DNA of 29,409 nt from Chitinophagaceae bacterium UBA1946. Lineage in GTDB: Bacteria > Bacteroidota > Bacteroidia > Chitinophagales > Chitinophagaceae. Under the pieces are notes generated by a model, which was not told where the DNA came from, made no database searches, and was given only the letters and a program-made list of their open reading frames with translations. The translations under genes and the position numbers were made by a program. Below are positions 15,514 to 22,996 of this stretch, one piece after another (within the stretch, counting starts at the first letter, position 1; every line of letters starts with the position of its first letter). Location: positions 901 to 30,309 of the forward strand of contig DDEU01000069.1 in the NCBI GenBank assembly GCA_002336815.1. Direction: 5' to 3'.

Positions 15514-15819
15514 ATGGAGAATTACGATACGGTAGTTGCAGCACTGCAGGGCTTAAAAACAAAAGGCTACACCCTTGATTTCAATGTGGGAGCCGATGCG
15601 ATCCATTGTGCCGAACATGATATTTTCCTGCACCCGGATGACTTTGAGATCATGGAAAGTTATCGTTTTGAAGGCGAGACAAATCCATCAGATGAAGACA
15701 TCGTGTATGCTGTTGTTTCCAAAGATGGAAAACTCAAAGGCACCATCACCAGCGCTTTCGGCATGTATGCAGACAGCACCAGTAATGAAATGATACAGAA
15801 ACTATCGTCACATAAATAA
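15514..15819 (+). CDS. Small conserved Bacteroidetes protein (often labelled phosphoribosylpyrophosphate synthetase)
   Basis: 101-residue soluble protein: MENYDTVVAALQGLKTKGYTLDFNVG, a Cys/His-containing segment, YRFEGETNPSDEDIVYAV, then SAFGMYADSTSNEMIQKL. Very similar short proteins occur in many Bacteroidetes and are often auto-annotated as phosphoribosylpyrophosphate synthetase. The protein is far too short for that enzyme and shows no PRPP-binding loop, so I treat the name as a misannotation and the function as unknown. A 7-of-8 -7-like box, TAACTTTA (15493-15500), precedes ATG 15514. The next gene starts 30 bp downstream, so co-transcription with the hydrolase is possible. Confidence 0.75.
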   Translation: MENYDTVVAALQGLKTKGYTLDFNVGADAIHCAEHDIFLHPDDFEIMESYRFEGETNPSDEDIVYAVVSKDGKLKGTITSAFGMYADSTSNEMIQKLSSHK

Positions 15820-15849
15820 GTTTATTAACGAACAGATATATTTCTACAA

Positions 15850-16869
15850 ATGAACCGGAGAAAATTCATTGCTGTTTCTGCCTTAACAAGTCCCTTACTA
15901 TCTTTTAACCATTCGGCTGATCTGCAAATTGCCAATAAGCCCATAATGATCTCAACCTGGGATGAAGGAAAGAATGTAAATGCAGCCGCATGGAAAACGT
16001 TCAGCAAAAAAGGGCGGGCGCTGGATGCCATTGAAGCCGGGGCCATATATATTGAAAACAAGATCAGTTGCTGCGTGGGGCTCGGTGGAAATCCTGACAG
16101 GGATGGCATTGTAACCCTTGATGCCTGTGTGATGGATGAACATGCCAACTGTGGCGCTGTGGCAGGTTTGGAGCAGATAAAACATCCCCTGTCTGTAGCA
16201 AGAAAATTAATGGAAACCACCCCACACGTGCTGCTCGTGGGTGATGGCGCACAGCAGTTTGCTTTACAAAACGGGTTTACAAAAGAAGCGGCGGTACTAT
16301 CAGAAGACGCAAAATTGGAATATGATAAATGGCTGAAAAAAAGCGAATACAAACCCGCCATCAATATCGAAAATAAAAAAGGGCATGGGCCATTTGCGCC
16401 GGCCCAGCTGGATGATGGCAGCCTGAACCATGACACGATGGGAATGATTGCGATGGATGCTGCCGGTAATTTATCCGGTGGCGTTACCACCAGTGGCATG
16501 GCGTTTAAACTGCATGGCCGTGTGGGCGACTCAGCCATTATTGGTGCAGGATTGTTTGTAGACAATGAGATCGGTGCTGCCACCAGCAGTGGCGTTGGTG
16601 AAGAAGTGATCAGGATCTGTGGCACACACATGGTGGTAGAGTATATGCGGCAGGGTTATACGCCTGAAATGGCCTGTAAAAAAGTGGTGGAACGGATCAT
16701 TAAAAGAAACCCGGCAAAAGCAAAAGAGATACAGGTAGGTTTTGTGGCGGTCAATAAAAAAGGCCTCTATGGCGCTTATTCCATACAGGAAGGTTTTGTA
16801 TATGCAGTGAAGAGTTTACAGGAAGATAAGGTCCACCCATCAAAATACTTTTTTGCCGCCACATCCTGA
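15850..16869 (+). CDS. N4-(beta-N-acetylglucosaminyl)-L-asparaginase (Ntn hydrolase)
   Basis: 339-residue member of the asparaginase 2/glycosylasparaginase family, which cleaves the GlcNAc-Asn bond of N-glycopeptides. The proenzyme cuts itself before a catalytic threonine, here Thr196 in LNHDTMGMIA. GNLSGGVTTSGMAFKLHGRVGDSAIIGAGLFVDN follows, containing the substrate-binding residues; its GRVGDS segment is typical of the glycosylasparaginase branch. The N-terminus MNRRKFIAVSALTSPLL looks like a twin-arginine export signal, so the mature enzyme is probably periplasmic. It lies 33 bp upstream of cutC. The natural substrate could be host or environmental glycoprotein fragments. Confidence 0.88.
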   Translation: MNRRKFIAVSALTSPLLSFNHSADLQIANKPIMISTWDEGKNVNAAAWKTFSKKGRALDAIEAGAIYIENKISCCVGLGGNPDRDGIVTLDACVMDEHANCGAVAGLEQIKHPLSVARKLMETTPHVLLVGDGAQQFALQNGFTKEAAVLSEDAKLEYDKWLKKSEYKPAINIENKKGHGPFAPAQLDDGSLNHDTMGMIAMDAAGNLSGGVTTSGMAFKLHGRVGDSAIIGAGLFVDNEIGAATSSGVGEEVIRICGTHMVVEYMRQGYTPEMACKKVVERIIKRNPAKAKEIQVGFVAVNKKGLYGAYSIQEGFVYAVKSLQEDKVHPSKYFFAATS

Positions 16870-16902
16870 AGCGAATTAATAAAACAATAGCATAACAACC
16901 GT

Positions 16903-17658
16903 ATGGCAGAAACGATACAACCGCAGGCTGATAAAAAGTTCGTTTTAGAAATAATTGGCTTTAATATGGAAGGCTGCAGGATTGCGCAGGCAGCGGGCGC
17001 CAACAGGATAGAACTTTGCGATAATCCAACCGAAGGCGGCTCTACCCCATCCTATGGTGTTATCAAAGCTGCAAGGGAACTGCTTCAGATACCGTTGTAT
17101 CCTATGATCCATCCCCGGGGCGGCGATTTTTGTTATTCAGAAGCGGATTTCAATATCATTAAAACGGATATCAAAGTTTGTAAAGACATGGGCTGCGATG
17201 GCGTGGTGATCGGTATGTTAAAACCTGATGGATCGATCGACAAACGGAGAACGGCTAAACTGGTAGAACTGGCTTACCCGATGGGTGTTACTTTTCACCG
17301 GGCATTTGACCGTTGCGCCAATCCCTTTGAAGCACTGGAACACATAATTGATATTGGTTGCGAACGGATATTGACCAGTGGCCAGCAACCCACGGCACCG
17401 GAAGGCGCAGGGCTCATCAGCGGGTTGGTGAGACAGGCTGCCGAAAGGATCATCATTATGCCCGGCAGTGACGTAAGAAGCAGCAACATCACCGAACTGG
17501 CTAAAAGAACAGGCGCCACCGAATTTCACACATCCGCCAGGACATTGAAAAACAGTACAATGCACTACATCAACGATGCCATGAAAGAAAACCTGCAATC
17601 TGTAACGGTGGATGAGTTAGAAGTAAGGAAACTGGTGGAACTGATTAAGGAGTTTTGA
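16903..17658 (+). CDS. cutC: CutC family TIM-barrel protein
   Basis: 251 residues. The CutC pattern is clear: AGANRIELCDNPTEGGSTPSYG near 29-50, MIHPRGGDFCYSEAD near 68-82, GVVIGMLKPDGSID, VTFHRAFDRC near 130-139, ILTSGQQPTAPEG, IMPGSDVR, and EFHTSA near the end. CutC was named for copper homeostasis in E. coli, but that role is disputed and the conserved barrel-end residues suggest an enzyme. Here it follows a glycosylasparaginase-type hydrolase by 33 bp, which favours a link to amino-sugar or glycan breakdown in this organism (inference). Confidence 0.93.
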   Translation: MAETIQPQADKKFVLEIIGFNMEGCRIAQAAGANRIELCDNPTEGGSTPSYGVIKAARELLQIPLYPMIHPRGGDFCYSEADFNIIKTDIKVCKDMGCDGVVIGMLKPDGSIDKRRTAKLVELAYPMGVTFHRAFDRCANPFEALEHIIDIGCERILTSGQQPTAPEGAGLISGLVRQAAERIIIMPGSDVRSSNITELAKRTGATEFHTSARTLKNSTMHYINDAMKENLQSVTVDELEVRKLVELIKEF

Positions 17659-17711
17659 ATTTTGAATTTTGAGTTTTGAGTTTTACACATACTCATAACT
17701 CATAATTCTTT
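17659..17711. repeat. Degenerate AATTTTGA simple-sequence stretch
   Basis: Directly after the cutC stop the sequence repeats GAATTTTGA/GAGTTTTGA, then ACTCATAA-type words, about 50 bp in all. A similar stretch occurs at 20547-20640. It shows no coding pattern. Confidence 0.6.
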
Positions 17712-17753
17712 CAACCGTTAACCCTTTCCTAAATTCCCCCGGGCGGTCATTGC

Positions 17754-17761
17754 TAAGTTTG
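17754..17761 (+). promoter_or_regulatory. -7 box of the OmpH-like gene
   Basis: TAAGTTTG, an exact TAnnTTTG match, gives a start near 17767 and a leader of about 35 nt to ATG 17802. No clear -33 TTTG is seen. Confidence 0.45.
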
Positions 17762-17801
17762 AGATTGTGCCTAAATTGCCGGTTCATTCAAATTAATGTG
17801 C

Positions 17802-18407
17802 ATGAAGCAATTTTCCTTAATACTTAATATCCTTTTGTTAGCCGCTGTTGGATTTCTTTATTACCTGCATTTTTCCGGAACGAAAAAAACAGCTACCGCT
17901 GTCGTTGCCAGCAGTCCTGCGAAAGACAGTTGTGCTGTTGGTCACCTGATCGCTTTTGTAGAACTGGATTCATTGTACGACAATGTAGAATATATCAAAC
18001 AAAAACAAAAAGAACTCGAGAACGAACAGGAACAACTTGCCAGGCAATACCAGGGAGCCTACCAGCAGCTGGAAAATGAAAAAAATACTTTCCTGAAAAA
18101 AGGAAACGCCATTACACAACAGGAAGCAGAAGAGTTCCAGGCCAGCCTTTACCAGAAACAGCAAAAGATAGAAGCGGATAAACAGGCGCAGGCGCAATCC
18201 ATGGCTGCGAGCAGGAATAAAACGATGGAAGATATACAGGGCAGGCTCAAAAGTTTTCTAAACGATTACAACAGCGATAAAAGATATTCATACATTTTCG
18301 CTACCGGTGCCGGGCTCGACAATATCCTCGTCAAAGACTCTGCACACAATATTACTGCTGATGTTATCAAGGGCCTCACCAAAGAGTTTCAGAAAAAAGC
18401 CAACTGA
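17802..18407 (+). CDS. OmpH/Skp-like periplasmic chaperone family protein
   Basis: 201 residues from ATG 17802; another ATG two codons earlier is possible. An N-terminal hydrophobic segment (about 3-22) acts as signal or anchor. A short linker is followed by the OmpH pattern HLIAFVELDSLYDNVEYIKQKQKEL, then a long Gln/Glu/Lys-rich coiled coil (about 60-145) like the tentacles of Skp, and a C-terminal segment KRYSYIFATGAGLDNILVKDSAHNITADVIKGL that completes the core. Skp-type proteins hold outer-membrane proteins unfolded in the periplasm. The uncleaved-looking anchor suggests membrane attachment. A strong hairpin follows the gene. Confidence 0.85.
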   Translation: MKQFSLILNILLLAAVGFLYYLHFSGTKKTATAVVASSPAKDSCAVGHLIAFVELDSLYDNVEYIKQKQKELENEQEQLARQYQGAYQQLENEKNTFLKKGNAITQQEAEEFQASLYQKQQKIEADKQAQAQSMAASRNKTMEDIQGRLKSFLNDYNSDKRYSYIFATGAGLDNILVKDSAHNITADVIKGLTKEFQKKAN

Positions 18408-18434
18408 CAATTACGGCTAAATTTATTTATCTTG

Positions 18435-18458
18435 AACCCCGTTATAAAAAACGGGGTT
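18435..18458 (+). terminator. Terminator-like hairpin between the OmpH-like gene and the permease start
   Basis: Perfect 9-bp stem AACCCCGTT/AACGGGGTT with a 6-nt loop, ending only 4 nt before ATG 18463 of the next gene. It can end the OmpH transcript, but TTTCTT after it is a short U-tract. Alternatively, if transcripts pass through, the stem would cover the ribosome landing site of the permease. Confidence 0.7.
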
Positions 18459-18462
18459 TCTT

Positions 18463-19929
18463 ATGTCAGACAACAATTCCAGCAGTTCCGCCTTTAAGCC
18501 TTCTCTTGGCTTGTTTGATGCCACAATGATCGTGGCAGGCTCCATGATAGGCTCCGGTATTTTTATTGTGAGTGCAGATATTACCAGGAATGTTGGAAGC
18601 GCAGGCTGGCTGATTGCAGTCTGGCTGATCACCGGTTTTATGACGCTGACAGCGGCGCTTAGTTATGGCGAATTAAGCAGTATGTTTCCAAAAGCTGGTG
18701 GCCAGTATGTGTATTTAAAAGAAGCCTTTAATCCACTGGCTGGTTTTTTATACGGATGGAGTTTCTTTGCAGTAATACAAACAGCTACCATTGCAGCCGT
18801 AGGTGTGGCCTTCTCCAAATTTGCAGCGTATTTGATTCCTGCACTGAGTGAAGACAATAAACTCATCAGCATACAAACTGGCATTGATGCCTGCGCCAAC
18901 CCGGTTTTTTTTTCCATCAGTGCTGCGCAATTGATTTCCATTCTTCTCATCGTTTTACTTACTTATACCAATACTAAAGGCGTGCAGGGAAGCAAGTGGA
19001 TCCAAAACATTTTTACCAGTGCTAAACTACTTTCATTATTTGGATTGATCATCGCAGGCTTCGTCGCATTTAAGCCCGAAGTATGGCATGCCAACTGGGT
19101 CAACGCCTGGAGTGCTACCACTGCAACGCTAAAAGATGCCTGCGATCCTAAAGGTGGATTTAACGTGACTGCCATTAGCGGCATGGTATTAATGGGAGGA
19201 ATTGCAGCCGCTATGTCGGGCTCTGTTTTTAGCAGCGATGCCTGGAACAATGTTACTTTTATTGCTGGCGAGATAAAGAATCCAAAAAAGAATATTGGCC
19301 TAAGTTTATTTATGGGCACCCTTATCGTAACCATTATTTATGTGTGTGCAAACTTAGTATACCTGGCGGTACTTCCATTGGATGCGCTGGCACATGCTGA
19401 AAAAGATCGTGTAGCCGTTGCAGCTAGTACAGTTATATTTGGTAGCGCCGGCACCAAAGTGATCGCTATCATGATAATGGTATCTACTTTTGGGTGCAAC
19501 AATGGCTTAATACTGGCTGGCGCAAGAGTTTACAACACAATGGCAAAAGACGGCCTGTTTTTTAAAAAAGCGGCCGAACTCAATAAGAATGCTGTACCTG
19601 AATTTGCTTTATGGATACAATGCCTGGTAGCCTGCCTGCTTTGTCTCAGTGGGAAATATGGAGACCTGCTTGATATGATCTCATTTGTGGTTGTCTTCTT
19701 TTACGCCCTCACGATTCTGGGTATTTTCATATTAAGAAAAAAACGACCAGAACTTGAAAGGCCTTACAAAGCATTCGGTTATCCAGTATTACCTGCCATT
19801 TATATTTTGCTGGCACTTACTTTCTGTTTCTTTTTAATCAAAATGAAGCCAATATATGCTGGTGCCGGTGCAGGCATTGTGTTGGTTGGAATACCAATTT
19901 ACTATCTTGCACTCCGAACCAAAAAATAA
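18463..19929 (+). CDS. APC-family amino-acid permease
   Basis: 488-residue integral membrane transporter with about 12 helices. The helix-1 signature MIVAGSMIGSGIFIVSADI carries the G-S/A-G break that binds the substrate backbone. MFPKAGGQYVYLKEAFNPLAGFLYGW and FSSDAWNNVTFIAGEIKNPKKNIGLS are typical of the LAT/basic-amino-acid branch. It is unlike the 595-residue permease at 7776-9563, so this is not a duplication of that gene. The start at ATG 18463 is 4 nt after a strong hairpin. The stop is 14 bp before the ATG of the DUF4254 gene, so these two probably share a transcript. Confidence 0.9.
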   Translation: MSDNNSSSSAFKPSLGLFDATMIVAGSMIGSGIFIVSADITRNVGSAGWLIAVWLITGFMTLTAALSYGELSSMFPKAGGQYVYLKEAFNPLAGFLYGWSFFAVIQTATIAAVGVAFSKFAAYLIPALSEDNKLISIQTGIDACANPVFFSISAAQLISILLIVLLTYTNTKGVQGSKWIQNIFTSAKLLSLFGLIIAGFVAFKPEVWHANWVNAWSATTATLKDACDPKGGFNVTAISGMVLMGGIAAAMSGSVFSSDAWNNVTFIAGEIKNPKKNIGLSLFMGTLIVTIIYVCANLVYLAVLPLDALAHAEKDRVAVAASTVIFGSAGTKVIAIMIMVSTFGCNNGLILAGARVYNTMAKDGLFFKKAAELNKNAVPEFALWIQCLVACLLCLSGKYGDLLDMISFVVVFFYALTILGIFILRKKRPELERPYKAFGYPVLPAIYILLALTFCFFLIKMKPIYAGAGAGIVLVGIPIYYLALRTKK

Positions 19930-19943
19930 TCTTGTTTATTATT

Positions 19944-20546
19944 ATGACAAGTGCAATTTGCAATACGATATTTGACAAGGCCATCCATGATTATCACATC
20001 GCAGATAATGTAGACAGCGCTATCGTAAACCCCTATCCTGCTGCCAGTTTACTGGAACACCTGCTGTACCGGAAAAACTGGATCGATACGGTTCAGTGGC
20101 ACCTGGAGGATATTGTTCGCAATCCCTCTATTGACCCGGTGGAAGGCCTTGGCCTGAAAAGACGGATCGATGCTTCCAACCAGGAAAGAACGGATATGGT
20201 AGAATACATCGACAGCTATTTCCTGGAGCAATATAAAAATGCGCCGCTGAACCCGGATGCCACCATTAATACAGAAAGTCCGGCCTGGGCCATCGACAGG
20301 CTATCGATACTGGCGTTGAAAATTTATCACATGCAGGCAGAAGTGAGCAGAACAGATGCCAGCCCGGAACACCTCGAAGCATGTACTGCTAAGCTATCCA
20401 TTTTGCTGGAGCAGAGAAAAGACCTTTCTACTGCGATCGATGAATTACTTGATGCGATTGCAGCCGGAACCAAATTAATGAAGGTGTACAAACAAATGAA
20501 AATGTACAATGATCCGGCGCTGAACCCAGTGTTGTATAAGAGTTGA
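19944..20546 (+). CDS. DUF4254 domain protein
   Basis: 200 residues from ATG 19944; a TTG four codons earlier is less likely. All-helical, soluble, without signal peptide. Recognisable segments are ICNTIFDKAIHDYHIADNV, NPYPAASLLEHLLYRKNWIDTVQWHLED, IDASNQERTDMVEYIDSYF, SPAWAIDRLSILALKIYHM and KLMKVYKQMKMYNDPALNPVLY. DUF4254 proteins are common in Bacteroidetes next to family 9 glycosyltransferases, as here, which suggests a role with LPS/heptose-type glycan assembly; no biochemical function is known to me. It follows the permease by 14 bp. Confidence 0.85.
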   Translation: MTSAICNTIFDKAIHDYHIADNVDSAIVNPYPAASLLEHLLYRKNWIDTVQWHLEDIVRNPSIDPVEGLGLKRRIDASNQERTDMVEYIDSYFLEQYKNAPLNPDATINTESPAWAIDRLSILALKIYHMQAEVSRTDASPEHLEACTAKLSILLEQRKDLSTAIDELLDAIAAGTKLMKVYKQMKMYNDPALNPVLYKS

Positions 20547-20700
20547 GAGTGTTGAGTTAGGAATTATGAGTTGTGAATTTTGAGTCATGAGTTACAAGTT
20601 TTGAATTTTGACTTTTGAATTTCGAATCAACTATAAATTATTCACCTAAACCATCTAAACCCTCTAAACTATCTAAACCCTCTAAACCTTTCAACCATTT
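20547..20700. repeat. Simple repeats upstream of the glycosyltransferase
   Basis: Two low-complexity stretches. At 20547-20640 there are degenerate GAATTTTGA-like words, resembling 17659-17711. At 20643-20687 there are five 9-bp repeats of the form NNYCTAAAC (CACCTAAAC, CATCTAAAC, CCTCTAAAC, TATCTAAAC, CCTCTAAAC), then TCAACC-rich sequence to about 20715. No coding pattern. Confidence 0.75.
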
Positions 20701-20732
20701 TCAACCAATCAACCTTTTAAACGCTCTCCTCC

Positions 20733-21755
20733 TTGCATTCCCAAAAGCACATATTGGTGATCCGATTTTCCGCCATGGGAGATGTTGCGATGACCGTGCC
20801 GGTGATTAAAAATCTGTTGGAGCAAAATCCGCACCTGGAAGTAACGGTTGTGTCTAATGCTTTTTTTGCACCACTGTTTTCCGGGCTGGAAAGATGTCAT
20901 TTTCATCCTGCTGAACTTAAGACCGTACACAAAGGGATTGGCGGTATCTATAAATTATTCAGGGAACTGGCGAACCGAAATCGATTTGATGCCATAGCCG
21001 ATCTGCATGGCGTATTGAGATCTTCCTTATTAAGAACATTCTTCAAACTGGGTGGCCATAAAACAGCCGTTATTGACAAAGGGCGGCAGGAAAAAGCAGC
21101 GCTCACCCGTAAAGAAAAAAAAGTATTCAAACAACTAACTACATCGCATGAAAGATATGCAGCCGTATTCAGGCAACTGGGCGTATCAATTAGTTTAAGT
21201 GCAGTACAAACCGTGTATGAAAAAAAGTCTTTGCCGGTTAGTATACAAACGCAGTTGCCGCAAAATAAAAGATTGATCGGCGTAGCGCCTTTTGCGCAGC
21301 ACGCCGAAAAAATGTATCCGCTTGAAAAAATGAAAGCGGTGGTAAAAACGCTTGCTGCGTCCAATAACGTATTATTGTTCGGCGGTGGCGCTGAAGAAGC
21401 TTTTGTACTGCAGCAGTGGGCCGGCGAAATAGCAGGTACCGTTAACGTGGCCGGTAAATTTTCTTTTGCAGATGAATTGTCCATCATCAGCAATCTTAAT
21501 GTAATGATCAGTATGGATTCTGCCAATATGCACCTGGCGTCTTTGTTCAATGTACCCGTTGTGAGCATTTGGGGCGCCACACATCATTACGCTGGATTTT
21601 ATGGCTGGGGCCAGGATGAAAACAATATTGTGTCGGTCGATCTTTCCTGCCGCCCCTGCTCGGTATTTGGAAACAAGCCCTGCTGGCGGGGTGATCATGC
21701 CTGTATGCAGAGAATTGATGAAAGCATGATCATTCAAAAAATTGATGGGCTATAA
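20733..21755 (+). CDS. Glycosyltransferase family 9 (LPS heptosyltransferase-like)
   Basis: 340 residues. The N-terminal Rossmann half begins KHILVIRFSAMGDVAMTVPVIKNL, the usual start of GT9 enzymes with the conserved MGD. The C-terminal half has LIGVAPFAQHAEKMYPLEKM, VLLFGGGAEE, and ISMDSANMHLASLFNVPVVSIWGATH, matching the DS-MHLA and IWG-T-H nucleotide-sugar site. The end has SCRPCSVFGNKPCWRGDHACM, a cysteine-rich tail seen in this family. It likely adds a heptose-like sugar to LPS core at the inner membrane. The first ATG falls inside the GD motif region (20775), so TTG 20733 is the only start that keeps strand 1 intact. It overlaps the convergent gene by 6 bp at the 3' end. Confidence 0.9.
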   Translation: MHSQKHILVIRFSAMGDVAMTVPVIKNLLEQNPHLEVTVVSNAFFAPLFSGLERCHFHPAELKTVHKGIGGIYKLFRELANRNRFDAIADLHGVLRSSLLRTFFKLGGHKTAVIDKGRQEKAALTRKEKKVFKQLTTSHERYAAVFRQLGVSISLSAVQTVYEKKSLPVSIQTQLPQNKRLIGVAPFAQHAEKMYPLEKMKAVVKTLAASNNVLLFGGGAEEAFVLQQWAGEIAGTVNVAGKFSFADELSIISNLNVMISMDSANMHLASLFNVPVVSIWGATHHYAGFYGWGQDENNIVSVDLSCRPCSVFGNKPCWRGDHACMQRIDESMIIQKIDGL

Positions 21756-22811
21756 AAAATCTAAATCCTGCATATCCTTGTGATGCTGTTTAACCTCCTC
21801 ATCATTTACCAGCTTTACATAGTCAGGTGATTTTGGATAATGCGGTGCCATTGCTTCATACACATCCCCTTCATCGTCGTACCAGTACAATTGCTGGTGT
21901 TTGTAATAATCCTGTTCATCACCGTAATGCGAATGATCTTTTTCGATATAGATCCTTTCTTCGCAACACTCACATTTTTTATTGTACACTGCAAGGTACC
22001 CACATGTTCTGCAGAATGCCGGAGGTCCAAACTTTGCCAGGTAGTTTTGATCCAGCCCATTGAAACGGCCGGAAACAGCCTGCATGAAAGCTCCCCAGCC
22101 ATAATCGCCCGACCTGAGATACAGTATATGATCGCCCCAACCGGAATTACTGGCTTTGATGGTTTCCTGGAAGATGATCTTTAATAAATGGTAATCACCA
22201 TAATAATTGGGTTCATCTGCAAAACCGGCACTCACTATATCTTTCCAGTAAAACGCTGTGCCATCTACTGTAAAACCATCCGGCGTGATTTCAATAACAG
22301 CCTTCGTTTCGATATAATGCCGGCGGCAGGCGCCGTAATCCCATCCACCTTGATTCCTGATCTTACCTTTTTCGCCGCAGGTTTCACAAACTGTTTTTGA
22401 TGCTACGGTATAACGGTCAATGATCTCATCAAAGCCTGCAGTATGAAACCGAAGCTCTGCATATTTTTCTTTGATGCAGCTCACTCTTTTGTCCCAGCCG
22501 GCCTGGTGCAATTCGACCACCAGTTTTTTAAGCAATTCATACCAGCCGCTGCGAAGTTGCAGCGTAATACCATTGAGCCAGGCAAGTTTTTGCAGGTCAT
22601 ATCCGTTGATCTCATCATTGATGATAAAATTATCCAGCGACCTGCAGCCCTTATTAATAAAATACTCGTTGATACTGTCAAGCGGATCAACTGCAGGCTT
22701 CGCAGGCAACGCTACCGGCAAAGGCTCTACCCGTACAGAAGTTTCTTCAACCGTATAATGGAAGAGTTCTTTTTTTGAAAAAAGCCGTTTAAAAAAATCG
22801 GGTAGACACAT
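21750..22811 (-). CDS. Uncharacterised protein with two zinc-ribbon-like cysteine clusters
   Basis: 353 residues, soluble, no signal peptide. The region about 66-165 (NGYDLQKLAWLNGITLQLRSGWYELLKKL, KEKYAELRFHTAGFDEIIDRYTV, then CETCGEKGKIRNQGGWDYGACRRHY) resembles a widespread uncharacterised module that pairs a GW-LL-EL helix and a KEKFG-LRFY-type strand with a C-x2-C...C-x3-H ribbon. A second cluster CRTCGYLAVYNKKCECCEERI lies near 267-287. The C-terminus is acidic, rich in Tyr, Asp and His. Proteins with this module occur in toxin-immunity and phage-like contexts, but nothing in this window supports such a role. Convergent with the glycosyltransferase (6-bp overlap). Confidence 0.75.
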   Translation of the reverse strand: MCLPDFFKRLFSKKELFHYTVEETSVRVEPLPVALPAKPAVDPLDSINEYFINKGCRSLDNFIINDEINGYDLQKLAWLNGITLQLRSGWYELLKKLVVELHQAGWDKRVSCIKEKYAELRFHTAGFDEIIDRYTVASKTVCETCGEKGKIRNQGGWDYGACRRHYIETKAVIEITPDGFTVDGTAFYWKDIVSAGFADEPNYYGDYHLLKIIFQETIKASNSGWGDHILYLRSGDYGWGAFMQAVSGRFNGLDQNYLAKFGPPAFCRTCGYLAVYNKKCECCEERIYIEKDHSHYGDEQDYYKHQQLYWYDDEGDVYEAMAPHYPKSPDYVKLVNDEEVKQHHKDMQDLDFL

Positions 22812-22841
22812 AAAAATGAAATAAAGCGGCGGACAGGCTGT

Positions 22842-22849
22842 TAGTTTTG
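22842..22849 (+). promoter_or_regulatory. Candidate -7 box for the secreted protease
   Basis: TAGTTTTG exactly matches TAnnTTTG. It would give a long leader of about 140 nt before ATG 22997; a closer promoter is possible. Confidence 0.35.
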
Positions 22850-22996
22850 CTTACCGTGAAGGTATAAAAAATGAAACAGCAAATAAAAAATCATCATGCC
22901 AGCCCGACCCGGTTACTTAATATTGAGTATTGAAAAAAAGGCCGCCCTGCCTGATATTTACAGGACACTGATTGTACTGCTCAAAACAACATCGCT

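Noticed and set aside
15825..16631. 268-residue minus-strand frame
   Set aside because: Long but antisense to the glycosylasparaginase-type gene; Ser/Pro-rich shadow without domain features.
20948..21580. 210-residue minus-strand frame
   Set aside because: Antisense to the family 9 glycosyltransferase; no coherent domain.
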